Virus record (IMG/VR): IMGVR_UViG_3300042455_000580
Coordinates: 1 to 42,917 of that record
Length of the DNA: 42,917 nt
Origin: a virus
Reading direction: 5' to 3' (one strand)
Of this stretch, positions 1 to 8,496 are shown in pieces. The translations under genes were made by a program, and so were the position numbers. The notes beneath the pieces were generated by a model, which saw nothing but the letters and a program-made list of their open reading frames with translations, had not been told where the DNA came from and did no database searches. Each line of letters begins with the position of its first letter. The stretch's first letter is position 1.

Positions 1-2984
1 CTGCAAATATATCAAAAACTACACCTGGTTCTGATATAGTTGATGTTTGGGCAAAATTAAATGGAACAAACATTTCTGGTTCAAATTTAGAAAGAACGAT
101 ACGTGATGCAAATTCAATAGGAGCAATTACTAATGTATTTTTAATACAAGCAAATGCTAATGATTTTATTGAGATTTGTTTTTCATCAGCTGATAACACA
201 ATTAAATTAATATCCACAGCAGCTCAAGTTTCACCTAATAGACCATTTGCACCATCTATTTTGGTAAGTGCAAAGCAAGTTGATAGAGTATTTGGTTCTA
301 CATCAGGTACATCTGGAGCAAATGGTACATCGGGAACAACTGGTGTAGATGGTACATCGGGTATAAATGGTACATCTGGTATAAATGGTTCGCAAGGAGC
401 ACAAGGACCAACTGGTCCACAAGGTAATCAAGGAATTGATGGAACACAGGGTAATCAAGGACCAACTGGAGCACAAGGAAATCAAGGTGTTCAAGGAACA
501 CAAGGAACGCAGGGTGTAAATGGAACACAAGGTACACAAGGACCACAAGGGGTACAAGGTATAGATGGTGTTCAAGGAACACAAGGAACGCAGGGAGTAC
601 AAGGAACTCAAGGAGTTGAAGGTACACAAGGTACGCAAGGAAATCAGGGACCAACTGGTCCACAAGGAAATCAGGGTATAACTGGACCTCAAGGTAATCA
701 AGGAACAACTGGTCCGCAAGGAAATCAAGGAATTGATGGAACGCAGGGAAATCAAGGACCAACTGGTACACAAGGAACGCAGGGAGTACAAGGAACACAA
801 GGTAATCAAGGTACAATCGGCCCACAAGGAAATCAAGGTATTGATGGAACGCAAGGTAATCAAGGACCAACTGGTCCGCAGGGAAATCAAGGAAATACTG
901 GACCTCAAGGTAATCAAGGAATTGAAGGGACGCAGGGAACACAAGGAGAAACCGGAGTACAAGGAAATATCGGACCGCAAGGTAATCAAGGACCAAATGG
1001 TACACAAGGTAATCAAGGGCCAAACGGACCACAAGGTGATATTGGTTCTCAAGGTAGACAAGGACCAATTGGTCCACAAGGATACCAAGGAGAAACTGGC
1101 CCACAAGGAGTTCAAGGAGAAACTGGAGCAAATGGTACAAGTGGTGTAAACGGAACATCTGGAAGTAGTGGAACACATGGTTTAAGTGGCTCATCGGGAA
1201 CTTCGGGTGAAAATGGTACTAGTGGATTAAGTGGCTCATCGGGAAGTAGTGGAAACAACGGAACATCGGGTTCTTCTGGTTTAGATGGTACAAATGGAAC
1301 ATCGGGTGTAAGTGGAACATCTGGAGCAAATGGTACAAATGGTACATCCGGAGTAAACGGAGCAAATGGAACAAGTGGAGTAAATGGAGCACAAGGACCG
1401 CAAGGTACAATTGGTACATCTGGAATAAGTGGAGCAAGAAACTTTAGCGTTGTTAATAGTGGAGCATCTGCATATACAATAGATGGTGCATCTAATCCAA
1501 CTTTAAATTTAATACGTGGATTTACATATACATTTACAGTAAGTGCAACAGGTCATCCGTTTTGGATACAAACTACTGCTGGAGCATATAGTTCTGGTAA
1601 TGTATATAATAGTGGTGTAACAAATAATGGAACTCAAAGCGGTACTATTACATTTGCAATACCATACAATGCTCCTAGTACATTATACTATGTTTGTCAG
1701 TTCCATTCTTCAATGCAAGGAACGATTAACATTTCCGATTTAGGACCAATTGGACCACAAGGAAATCAAGGAGCAAGTGGAACATCGGGAACAACTGGAA
1801 CATCGGGTACAACAAATGGTTCGGCATACACACATACACAAGTAGTAGAAGATACAAATTGGGTAATAACCCATGCTTTAGGAAATGAATACCCATCAGT
1901 AACCGTATATGATGTTAATGGGTATGTAATGATACCACAATCAATTAAATCCGATTCTATAAACCAAACAACAATAACATTTAGTGTTCCATTCGCTGGT
2001 TATGCTATGTTTACATTTGGTGTAGGAACGGGGGTATCTGGTTCATCTGGTTCATCTGGTGTAAATGGTACTTTCTTTGGAACAAACGGTACAAGTGGAG
2101 CACAGGGTAATCAAGGACCAACTGGTCCACAAGGTAATCAGGGTGCAACTGGTCTATTAGGACCTCAAGGTGCAGAAGGACCACAAGGAAATACTGGCTC
2201 AAATGGAGAAAACGGAACATCGGGAGCAAACGGAACATCTGGTACATCTGGCGTAAGTGGTACAAGTGGAGTTAATGGTACAAGTGGAGTTAATGGTACA
2301 AGTGGAATAAACGGAGCACAAGGAAATCAAGGAGCAACTGGTACATCGGGTGTAAGTGGAGCACAAGGAGCAACTGGACCACAAGGAGCAGCTGGCTCAA
2401 CTGGACCAACCGGTCCACAAGGAAATCAAGGAGCAACTGGAGCAAGTGGAACATCGGGTACATCGGCAACTGGTGGTACGGTGAGTGTAAGTGGAACTAC
2501 AAATAAAGTAGTTAAATTTGCAACCTCATCTACATTAGGAACTGCAACTCAAATTACTGATAATGGTACTAATGTTTTAATTGGACCTGTTGCATCTGAT
2601 AATACAACTGATAGATTACAAGTTTCTGGTTCAATAGTAGCAAGTGGTGATGTTGCATCATTTGGTACTCCATCTGATATTCAGTTAAAAGATAATCTAA
2701 CTCCAATCGCTGGGGCATTAGATAAGGTAATGGGATTAAACGGATACGAATACGAATGGAATGGTAAAGCAATCCACGCAACCTTTATGGGTGTTACGAA
2801 AGATATAGGAGTTATAGCACAAGAAGTAGAAAAGGTATTCCCACAATTAGTAAGAATGGGTGATAATGGATATTTAACGGTAAGAGAAAGAGGTTTAACT
2901 GCGGTACTTATAGAAGCAATTAAAGAACAACAATCTCAAATTGTAGAATTAAGAAACGAAATACAAAAATTAAAAAATAGTTAA
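1..2984 (+). CDS. Collagen-like tail fibre with cupredoxin-like insert and S74 chaperone (5' partial)
   Basis: The reading frame is open from position 3, so the real start lies before the window; the TTG at 261 is internal. In order: a beta-rich head domain (to about 290), a long Gly-X-Y collagen-like region (about 300-1430), a cupredoxin-like domain (about 1436-1735), a short collagen stretch, a small beta domain of a kind common in phage fibres (about 1825-2025), more collagen repeats (2030-2475), and a C-terminal S74 intramolecular chaperone domain. The S74 domain starts at the Ser codon at 2673, followed by D-I-Q-L-K, and ends in a coiled coil. S74 domains trimerise fibres and then cut themselves off. 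The Gly-X-Y region is rich in Gln, Thr, Asn and Ser and poor in Pro at Y. The protein is inferred to be a receptor-binding or long tail fibre. It lies 2 bp upstream of a second fibre gene. Confidence 0.88.
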   Translation, partial: ANISKTTPGSDIVDVWAKLNGTNISGSNLERTIRDANSIGAITNVFLIQANANDFIEICFSSADNTIKLISTAAQVSPNRPFAPSILVSAKQVDRVFGSTSGTSGANGTSGTTGVDGTSGINGTSGINGSQGAQGPTGPQGNQGIDGTQGNQGPTGAQGNQGVQGTQGTQGVNGTQGTQGPQGVQGIDGVQGTQGTQGVQGTQGVEGTQGTQGNQGPTGPQGNQGITGPQGNQGTTGPQGNQGIDGTQGNQGPTGTQGTQGVQGTQGNQGTIGPQGNQGIDGTQGNQGPTGPQGNQGNTGPQGNQGIEGTQGTQGETGVQGNIGPQGNQGPNGTQGNQGPNGPQGDIGSQGRQGPIGPQGYQGETGPQGVQGETGANGTSGVNGTSGSSGTHGLSGSSGTSGENGTSGLSGSSGSSGNNGTSGSSGLDGTNGTSGVSGTSGANGTNGTSGVNGANGTSGVNGAQGPQGTIGTSGISGARNFSVVNSGASAYTIDGASNPTLNLIRGFTYTFTVSATGHPFWIQTTAGAYSSGNVYNSGVTNNGTQSGTITFAIPYNAPSTLYYVCQFHSSMQGTINISDLGPIGPQGNQGASGTSGTTGTSGTTNGSAYTHTQVVEDTNWVITHALGNEYPSVTVYDVNGYVMIPQSIKSDSINQTTITFSVPFAGYAMFTFGVGTGVSGSSGSSGVNGTFFGTNGTSGAQGNQGPTGPQGNQGATGLLGPQGAEGPQGNTGSNGENGTSGANGTSGTSGVSGTSGVNGTSGVNGTSGINGAQGNQGATGTSGVSGAQGATGPQGAAGSTGPTGPQGNQGATGASGTSGTSATGGTVSVSGTTNKVVKFATSSTLGTATQITDNGTNVLIGPVASDNTTDRLQVSGSIVASGDVASFGTPSDIQLKDNLTPIAGALDKVMGLNGYEYEWNGKAIHATFMGVTKDIGVIAQEVEKVFPQLVRMGDNGYLTVRERGLTAVLIEAIKEQQSQIVELRNEIQKLKNS

Positions 2985-2986
2985 TA

Positions 2987-3901
2987 ATGCAAATACATAG
3001 TAGTTCGATTACTGGCTCATTAAATGTAACAGGTAGTTTATCTGTAAAAGGAAATATTACTGCCGAACAATATATCATATCAACATCTGTATATTATGTT
3101 ACTCAATCATCCGTATCAGGTTCATTTAACTTTGGTAATTCGTTAGATGATGCACATACTATGACTGGTTCATTTGGTTTAACTGGTTCATTATCATTAT
3201 TAGGACCATTAAGTATAAATGGTACATCATATACTGCGGCTACTTCTGGTACATCTGGAGTACAAGGACCACAAGGAAATCAAGGACCAAACGGAAACGA
3301 TGGTTCAACAGGTCCACAGGGAAATCAGGGACCAAACGGAAACAATGGTTCAACCGGCCCACAAGGTAATCAGGGACCAACTGGTCCACAAGGAGCAGCG
3401 GGTTCTAATGGAGCACAAGGAGCAGCAGGTTCTAACGGTTCAACTGGTCCACAAGGTGTACAAGGAACTGCTGGTTCTAACGGCTCAACAGGTCCACAAG
3501 GACCAACAGGTCCGACGGGTAATCCATTTGGTGGTGGAACTTTTACAGGTGGTATAGCAGTACAAGGTTCAATTACTGCAACTGGTGATATTACTGCTTA
3601 CGATACATCAGATAGAAGATTAAAAGAAAAAATTGAACCAATTGTAAATGCATTATCTAAAATAAACAAAATTAGTGGAAATACATTTGATTGGAAAGAA
3701 GGATTTGATGAAATACATTCTCATAAAGGCAAAGATGTTGGTATAATAGCACAAGAGATACAAGAAATCTTACCTGAAATAGTAGTAGAAAGAAATAGTG
3801 GATACCTTGCAGTTCAATATGAAAAAATAATAGCTCTTTTAATCGAAGCAATCAAAGAACAGCAAAAACAAATCGAAGAAATTAAAGAAAAAATCGGTTA
3901 A
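2987..3901 (+). CDS. Short collagen-like tail fibre with S74 chaperone domain
   Basis: This 304-residue protein has a beta-structured N-terminal part of about 90 residues, a Gly-X-Y collagen-like segment (about residues 88-180), and a C-terminal S74 (intramolecular chaperone) domain. The S74 domain begins at the Ser-Asp-Arg-Arg-Leu-Lys motif (Ser codon 3608) and ends in a Glu/Lys/Gln-rich coiled coil. The start is 2 bp after the stop of the longer fibre gene, so the two are probably cotranslated. The C-terminal domains are clearly paralogous, with the same D-V/I-G-V/I-I-A-Q-E motif. It is inferred to be a second or accessory fibre. No receptor specificity can be read from the sequence. Confidence 0.87.
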   Translation: MQIHSSSITGSLNVTGSLSVKGNITAEQYIISTSVYYVTQSSVSGSFNFGNSLDDAHTMTGSFGLTGSLSLLGPLSINGTSYTAATSGTSGVQGPQGNQGPNGNDGSTGPQGNQGPNGNNGSTGPQGNQGPTGPQGAAGSNGAQGAAGSNGSTGPQGVQGTAGSNGSTGPQGPTGPTGNPFGGGTFTGGIAVQGSITATGDITAYDTSDRRLKEKIEPIVNALSKINKISGNTFDWKEGFDEIHSHKGKDVGIIAQEIQEILPEIVVERNSGYLAVQYEKIIALLIEAIKEQQKQIEEIKEKIG

Positions 3902-3928
3902 ATTTTAACGTTTGAGTAGAAAACCATA

Positions 3929-3936
3929 TATTTATA
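3929..3936 (+). promoter_or_regulatory. Late-type promoter motif TATTTATA
   Basis: TATTTATA within a longer alternating A/T run, 24 bp upstream of the ATG at 3961. It is one of about nine such motifs in intergenic gaps, mostly before tail genes. The function is inferred from recurrence and position. Confidence 0.5.
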
Positions 3937-3960
3937 TATATAAAATAAACAATATAAGTT

Positions 3961-4203
3961 ATGCAAATTAAAGAAGAATACAAGAATAAAATTATCGAAT
4001 TACGTGATAGTTTTAATGATATTGTTATTTCATTAGGTCAATTGGCAATTCAGAAAGCTACAATTGAAAGAGATGAAAAATTCTTACAAGAACAATATCA
4101 ACAATTTGGTTTAGAAGAGAAAGAATTATTATCTAAAATCCAAACCGAATATGGTGAAGGAAATTTAGATATTGATACTGGGGAATTTACACCAAAACAA
4201 TAA
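3961..4203 (+). CDS. Small coiled-coil protein of the tail cluster
   Basis: An 80-residue, highly charged protein. Residues 1-60 are predicted helical with heptad-like hydrophobic spacing, and the tail is acidic. It sits alone between the fibres and the sheath gene with its own TATTTATA motif upstream. I do not recognise the family. Its place among virion genes suggests a fibre-associated, chaperone or minor structural role, but nothing in the sequence proves this. Confidence 0.65.
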   Translation: MQIKEEYKNKIIELRDSFNDIVISLGQLAIQKATIERDEKFLQEQYQQFGLEEKELLSKIQTEYGEGNLDIDTGEFTPKQ

Positions 4204-4233
4204 ACAAATATATCTTTTCATCACAATCTTATA

Positions 4234-4241
4234 TATTTATA
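4234..4241 (+). promoter_or_regulatory. Late-type promoter motif TATTTATA
   Basis: The motif lies 38 bp upstream of the sheath start codon, which also has a clear AAAAGGAG ribosome binding site at about 4264-4271. It is the same motif as before the tube and other tail genes. Confidence 0.55.
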
Positions 4242-4279
4242 TTAAGATAAAAAATTATTATTAAAAGGAGAAATTAAAA

Positions 4280-6556
4280 ATGGCTGAAAAAATCGTATCA
4301 CCTGGTGTTTTCACTAGAGAGAATGATTTATCTTTTATAGCACAGGGTGTTGGTGCAATCGGTGGAGTTTTCATCGGACCTTTAAAGCAGGGACCAGCAT
4401 TCAAACCTACAATTGTAAATACTCAATCTGAATTTGAAGATATTTTTGGTGTTGTTGATAGCACTTACTATACTGAAAACGCAGTACAAAATTATTTAAG
4501 AGAAACTGGTGTAGCAACAATCGTAAGAGTTGCTGGATTAGGTGGATATAAAGAATTAGGACCAATCGGTGTTATAGCATCTGGTAGTGGATTTAAAAAA
4601 TTAGTTTATACATTAAACAATACCGAAACGGCAAATACATCCGCATCATTTAGTGATGTAGCTATTACCGCATCTACTTCACCTGCTCCACTTGCTGATT
4701 TATTAAGCATAAATGGAACTCACATTGGTACTTTTGGTGATTCTAACCAATTTTCAATTTCACCAGCTGACCCATATGCAGTTACTAAAACTTTTGGAAC
4801 ATCTCCATTGGGAGCTAAAAACGCATATGCATATACTTATTTTGAAAATATTTTAGGAACTACGCATTATAGTGCATCTGCAGTAATTTTACCATTACAA
4901 AACTTTAGTGAGGGTGCAGTTGGAGCTTCAACTCCATACATTCAATCTCAATTAGTTGCAGGTACTAACTACGATTTATTTAAAGTTAAAACTATTGCAG
5001 ATGGTAACGCTGAAAACACAAGATTTAAAATTGTAATTTCAGATGTTAAAGCAGCTGGTTCAGTTGCTGGTTCAGATTACGCAACATTTACATTACAAGT
5101 TAGAAAGTACAACGATACTGATAAGAGAAAATATGTATTAGAAACTTATTCTAACTTAAATTTAGACCCAACATCACCTAACTATATTGCAAGAGCAATT
5201 GGTGATAGATATATAACAACTGATGCAAGTGGAAAGATTACCGAATATGGTGATTACTCTAACAAATCTCGTTACATCTATATTGAAATGGGTAACATAG
5301 ATGCAATACCTGTAACGGCTGCACCATATGGTAACGCTGGTTACTCACACCCAATTGCAGCTGGTATTTATACTGGTTCATTGGTAGATGTTTCTTACAA
5401 ATCTACTTCTGTATCTTCAACTACACCTGGTGGATTTGATTTTGAAGGAACATTATCAGCAGATAATACACAATTCTTAAAACCAATTCCACAAGGATTT
5501 ACAACATCATCGGCATTTTCATTAGATGTAACCGCTGGTTTACCATTAACTGGTTCAGCAGCAGATGCGGTAGCTAAAAGAGCATTTGTAGTAGCATTAC
5601 AAGGTGGTTTTGATGGTATGAGCCCGGCTAAATCAATTGCTAAAGGTTCATCTATTACAAACACAAATTCACAAGGATTTGATTTATCATCTGCTAGTAC
5701 AAGTGGTTCGATAGCATACCAAAGAGCATTAGACGCAATTTCTAATCAAGACGAATATGATATTAACTTGGTAGTTATGCCGGGTGTTATTCAAACATTA
5801 CATACATCGGTAGCACAAGCTGGTATTGATTTGTGTGAAGCTCGTACTGATTGTTTCTACATTATGGATTCAGTAGCACAAGATGGTACAATCGCTGGAG
5901 CAGTTGGAGTAGCAGAAGGTTTAGATACTAACTACGCAGCAACTTACTACCCTTGGATTAAGACAATTGATTTGAATACTAACAAAATGGTAGCAGTTCC
6001 ACCATCGGTATTAATGCCAGCGGTATTTGCAGCTAACGATAATTCAGCAGCTGAATGGTTTGCACCGGCAGGTTTGAATCGTGGTGGTATTACGGGAGCA
6101 ATTGGTGTAGTAAATCGTCTAACTCATTCTGATAGAGATACATTGTACGAAGGAAAAGTAAACCCAATCGCACAATTCCCAGGACAAGGTATCGTAGCAT
6201 TTGGACAAAAGACTTTACAATCTAGACCATCTGCATTAGATAGAATTAACGTAAGAAGATTGTTGATTACAGTTAAAAAGTATATCGCATCTACTTCAAG
6301 ATATTTGGTATTTGAACAAAATAGTACAGAAACTAGAAACAGATTCTTAAACACAGTAAATCCATATTTAGAGGGTATCCAACAAAGACAAGGTTTATAT
6401 TCGTTTAGAGTTGTAATGGATGATTCAAATAATACACCTGACGTAATTGATAGAAACATATTACAAGGAGCAATTTTCTTACAACCTACTAAAACTGCTG
6501 AATTTATCCAAATTGACTTCAACATTTTACCAACTGGTGCAACTTTTGGAGCATAA
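4280..6556 (+). CDS. Contractile tail sheath protein (gp18-like)
   Basis: A 758-residue protein with sheath-family ends. The N-terminus (S-P-G-V-F-T-R-E, then G-V-G-A-I-G-G-V-F-I-G-P) is the conserved start of myovirus sheath proteins. The C-terminal 150 residues carry the sheath core: R-R-L-L-I-T-V-K-K, V-F-E-Q-N then T-R-N-R-F, a Pro-Tyr-Leu-Glu motif, D-D-S-N-N-T-P-D, and a final P-T-K-T-A-E-F-I beta strand. In this family the C-terminal strands interlock subunits into the contractile mesh around the tube. The central part is probably a variable outer domain. An AAAAGGAG ribosome binding site 9 bp before the ATG fixes the start. The tube gene follows after 51 bp, the usual T4-like order. 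Confidence 0.96.
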   Translation: MAEKIVSPGVFTRENDLSFIAQGVGAIGGVFIGPLKQGPAFKPTIVNTQSEFEDIFGVVDSTYYTENAVQNYLRETGVATIVRVAGLGGYKELGPIGVIASGSGFKKLVYTLNNTETANTSASFSDVAITASTSPAPLADLLSINGTHIGTFGDSNQFSISPADPYAVTKTFGTSPLGAKNAYAYTYFENILGTTHYSASAVILPLQNFSEGAVGASTPYIQSQLVAGTNYDLFKVKTIADGNAENTRFKIVISDVKAAGSVAGSDYATFTLQVRKYNDTDKRKYVLETYSNLNLDPTSPNYIARAIGDRYITTDASGKITEYGDYSNKSRYIYIEMGNIDAIPVTAAPYGNAGYSHPIAAGIYTGSLVDVSYKSTSVSSTTPGGFDFEGTLSADNTQFLKPIPQGFTTSSAFSLDVTAGLPLTGSAADAVAKRAFVVALQGGFDGMSPAKSIAKGSSITNTNSQGFDLSSASTSGSIAYQRALDAISNQDEYDINLVVMPGVIQTLHTSVAQAGIDLCEARTDCFYIMDSVAQDGTIAGAVGVAEGLDTNYAATYYPWIKTIDLNTNKMVAVPPSVLMPAVFAANDNSAAEWFAPAGLNRGGITGAIGVVNRLTHSDRDTLYEGKVNPIAQFPGQGIVAFGQKTLQSRPSALDRINVRRLLITVKKYIASTSRYLVFEQNSTETRNRFLNTVNPYLEGIQQRQGLYSFRVVMDDSNNTPDVIDRNILQGAIFLQPTKTAEFIQIDFNILPTGATFGA

Positions 6557-6573
6557 TAAATTTAAAAAACATA

Positions 6574-6581
6574 TATTTATA
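6574..6581 (+). promoter_or_regulatory. Late-type promoter motif TATTTATA
   Basis: The motif lies 26 bp before the tail tube start, in the sheath-tube gap, followed by a GGAG ribosome binding site. It would allow the tube protein to be expressed independently of the sheath. Confidence 0.55.
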
Positions 6582-6607
6582 TAAAAGATATAAGGAGAAT
6601 ATAAAAA

Positions 6608-7096
6608 ATGGCAGACGTATTAGGGTATGATAAGATTTTTTATCAAAATTTTGAACCCAAATTAGCTAATAGATTTGTAATGGAAATCGGTGGTATCCCA
6701 TCGTTTATGATAAAAGCGGCTAACAGACCAAAATATACAAGTGAAACAGTAATATTGGACCACATCAACGTAAAACGTAAGATTAAAGGAAAATCTGATT
6801 GGTCTGATTTAACAATCACTTTGTATGACCCAATTGTTCCATCTGGAGCACAGGCGGTAATGGAATGGATTAGAACTTCACATGAATCTATTACAGGTCG
6901 TGATGGTTATGCAGATTTCTACAAAAAAGATATTAGCATTTACGCATTAGGACCAGTTGGCGATAAAGTAGAAGAGTGGAAATTGATAGGAGCATTTATT
7001 TCAGCAGCCGAATTTGGTGATATGGATTGGAGTTCAAATGACCCTGTAAATATTACAGTAACTCTTTCAATGGATTATTGTGTATTAGAATACTAA
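6608..7096 (+). CDS. Tail tube protein (gp19-like)
   Basis: A 162-residue protein of the T4 gp19/tail-tube family size. It has the family start (L-A-N-R-F-V-M-E-I-G-G-I-P-S-F-M-I-K-A), a mid-protein segment W-S-D-L-T-I-T-L-Y-D-P, and a C-terminal pair of beta strands ending in V-T-L-S-M-D-Y-C. These proteins stack as hexameric rings to form the inner tube. The start is supported by a GGAG site 10 bp upstream. A strong terminator follows at 7121-7150, ending the sheath-tube unit. Confidence 0.95.
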   Translation: MADVLGYDKIFYQNFEPKLANRFVMEIGGIPSFMIKAANRPKYTSETVILDHINVKRKIKGKSDWSDLTITLYDPIVPSGAQAVMEWIRTSHESITGRDGYADFYKKDISIYALGPVGDKVEEWKLIGAFISAAEFGDMDWSSNDPVNITVTLSMDYCVLEY

Positions 7097-7120
7097 TATT
7101 AACAAAATTAAAAATTTAAG

Positions 7121-7150
7121 AAAAGTGTGTAATTTTTTACACACTTTTTT
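7121..7150 (+). terminator. Intrinsic terminator after the tail tube gene
   Basis: A perfect 12-bp stem (AAAAGTGTGTAA, 7121-7132, pairing with 7137-7148), a TTTT loop and a T-rich 3' side. A TATTTATA motif starts 11 bp downstream, so this marks a transcription unit boundary. Confidence 0.88.
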
Positions 7151-7160
7151 TGTTTTGGTA

Positions 7161-7168
7161 TATTTATA
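7161..7168 (+). promoter_or_regulatory. Late-type promoter motif TATTTATA
   Basis: The motif lies directly after the terminator and 17 bp before the ATG at 7186. Its position right after a terminator is strong support for a real promoter. Confidence 0.58.
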
Positions 7169-7185
7169 TATACAAAAATAATGTT

Positions 7186-7410
7186 ATGGAATTAGGACAA
7201 TTTGCAATAATCAAATCTCTATTAACTGAAATTAGAGATTTACTCAAAGAGCAACAACCTGCTCAAACTAAAGGATTACTTTTGGATAGTGTGCAAAAGT
7301 TTTCATCACATATAGATGAAAATAAATGTTCTTGTGGTAATCTACCAAATGAACTATGTACAAGACCAGATTGTATTAGACAAATAGGAATAAAAAACAA
7401 TTTATTATAA
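7186..7410 (+). CDS. Small protein with four-cysteine cluster
   Basis: A 74-residue protein starting at the ATG at 7186; the longer upstream extension would overlap the promoter and terminator. Residues 1-25 look like an amphipathic helix. The C-terminal part holds four cysteines at about 48, 50, 58 and 63 (C-x-C-x7-C-x4-C), which could bind zinc. The family is not recognised. It lies 5 bp upstream of the gp26-like baseplate gene and is probably cotranscribed with it, so a tail assembly role is possible. Confidence 0.65.
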   Translation: MELGQFAIIKSLLTEIRDLLKEQQPAQTKGLLLDSVQKFSSHIDENKCSCGNLPNELCTRPDCIRQIGIKNNLL

Positions 7411-7415
7411 GTTAT

Positions 7416-8261
7416 ATGGAAGAGAATTTAAGTATTTCACGTGGTACGCAACCAATTCAGGCGAAACCACAAACGGAACAAACACCACAACCAACACCAG
7501 TAAAAACATTTGATTTTCCAACTCAAATAATTTCATTACCATCGGAAGGAAAGTGCTATCCTGCATCAAATCCGTTAAGTAAGGGAACTTTGGAAATTAA
7601 ATATATGACTGCAAAAGAAGAAGATATACTTTCTTCACAAAATTTAATCCGTAAAGGTATTGTATTAGATAAATTATTTGAATCGGTAATTGTTCAACCG
7701 GATGTGAATTGTGATGATATTGTAATTGGTGATAAGAATGCAGTATTTCTTGCAACTCGTGTGTTGGGTTATGGGCCTGATTATGAAGTAGAAGTTACTG
7801 ACCCATTTAGTGGTGAAAGACAAAAAGTAACAATAGACCTTTCGGAAATACAAACAAAAGATATTGATTTCAGTATATTAAATGCAGAAAATCGTTATGA
7901 GTTTGAATTACCAACATCTAAAAAGAAAATAACATTTAAGTTATTAACTCACAAAGATGAAAAGGATATAAACGCTGAAATCCAAGCATTAGAAAGATTA
8001 TCTAAAAACAAAGATAATACTTCAGATGTATCTACTCGTTTAAAATATATGATTACATCGGTGGATGGTGATACTGATAAGGGAAATATCAATAAGTTTG
8101 CTAAAAATATGTTAGCAAGAGATACAAGAGTAATTAGAGATTATATTAAATTAATCTCACCTGATTTGAACCTTAAATACGATTTCACATCTGAAATCAC
8201 AGGCGAAACGGAGGCGCTAGACATCCCATTTGGGATTAGCTTTTTTTACCCTACCAATTGA
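7416..8261 (+). CDS. T4 gp26-like baseplate protein / possible tail assembly chaperone part 1
   Basis: A 281-residue protein. After a Pro/Gln-rich N-terminus, the segment F-P-T-Q-I-I-S-L-P-S-E-G-K-C-Y-P, then L-E-I-K-Y-M-T-A-K-E-E-D-I-L, matches the T4 gp26-like baseplate family (T4_baseplate) of cyanophages and other T4-like phages. The protein ends I-P-F-G-I-S-F-F-Y-P, typical of this family. A T7 run lies at 8241-8247, just before the stop, and an overlapping 70-codon frame follows. This is the layout of lambda G/GT-type chaperones upstream of the tape measure gene. I infer both a short product and a frameshifted long product. Confidence 0.8.
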   Translation: MEENLSISRGTQPIQAKPQTEQTPQPTPVKTFDFPTQIISLPSEGKCYPASNPLSKGTLEIKYMTAKEEDILSSQNLIRKGIVLDKLFESVIVQPDVNCDDIVIGDKNAVFLATRVLGYGPDYEVEVTDPFSGERQKVTIDLSEIQTKDIDFSILNAENRYEFELPTSKKKITFKLLTHKDEKDINAEIQALERLSKNKDNTSDVSTRLKYMITSVDGDTDKGNINKFAKNMLARDTRVIRDYIKLISPDLNLKYDFTSEITGETEALDIPFGISFFYPTN

Positions 8262-8442
8262 TTATAGTTTAAAACTTCACGAAGAGATATTCTTTTTGAT
8301 ATTGGGTGGAGGAGGTGGTTTTACATTTGCGGATGTATATAATTTACCACTACATATACGCAGATTATATGTGAATCAATTGATTAAAGTTAAAAAAGAA
8401 GAAAAGGAACAAATTGAAAAAGCAAACAGAGTTAGGAGATAA
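8230..8442 (+). CDS. Frameshift extension of the gp26-like protein (tail assembly chaperone T-like part)
   Basis: This frame overlaps the end of the gp26-like gene. It has no ATG, and the only start is a TTG at 8230 without a ribosome binding site. Its sequence is protein-like: a helix, then G-G-G-G-G-F-T-F-A-D-V-Y-N-L-P-L-H-I-R-R-L-Y, then a Lys/Glu-rich helix. The L-P-x-x-x-R-R-x-Y pattern resembles the second part of frameshifted tail chaperones and short T4-like baseplate assembly proteins. It is most likely read by a +1 (or -2) shift at the T7 run 8241-8247, giving a fusion of about 350 residues. The alternatives are independent TTG initiation or a homopolymer sequencing error in what is one gene. 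Confidence 0.7.
   Translation: MGLAFFTLPIDYSLKLHEEIFFLILGGGGGFTFADVYNLPLHIRRLYVNQLIKVKKEEKEQIEKANRVRR
8241..8247 (+). other. Candidate slippery site (seven T) for programmed frameshift
   Basis: In the upstream frame the run is read AGC TTT TTT TAC. Continuing in the downstream frame at ACC (8248) needs a +1 slip or a -2 slip. The upstream frame stops 12 bp later (TGA at 8259). Confidence 0.6.
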
Positions 8443-8460
8443 TAAATCCTAACTTTTTTT
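8431..8460 (+). terminator. Intrinsic terminator overlapping the frameshift ORF stop
   Basis: The stem GTTAGGA (8431-8437) pairs with TCCTAAC (8447-8453) around a nine-base loop holding the TAA stop, followed by seven T. A TATTTATA motif starts 10 bp later. Confidence 0.85.
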
Positions 8461-8469
8461 GTTTATGGA

Positions 8470-8477
8470 TATTTATA
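8470..8477 (+). promoter_or_regulatory. Late-type promoter motif TATTTATA
   Basis: The motif lies just after the terminator and 19 bp before the ATG at 8497. It would drive the unit that includes the tape measure and baseplate genes, which then run almost without gaps to 16303. Confidence 0.58.
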
Positions 8478-8496
8478 TAAGATAAATCACATCATT

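Noticed and set aside
298-1194. Long open frames on both strands across the collagen-like region
   Set aside because: They are by-products of the 9-base Gly-X-Y DNA repeats, with biased low-complexity products and no start signals; the + strand fibre frame explains the sequence.
300-2475. Prolyl hydroxylation of the collagen-like fibre by the 2OG oxygenases
   Set aside because: Pro occurs almost only at the X position of Gly-X-Y and Y is mostly Gln, Thr, Ser or Ala, so the classic hydroxylation site is missing; kept only as a remote idea.
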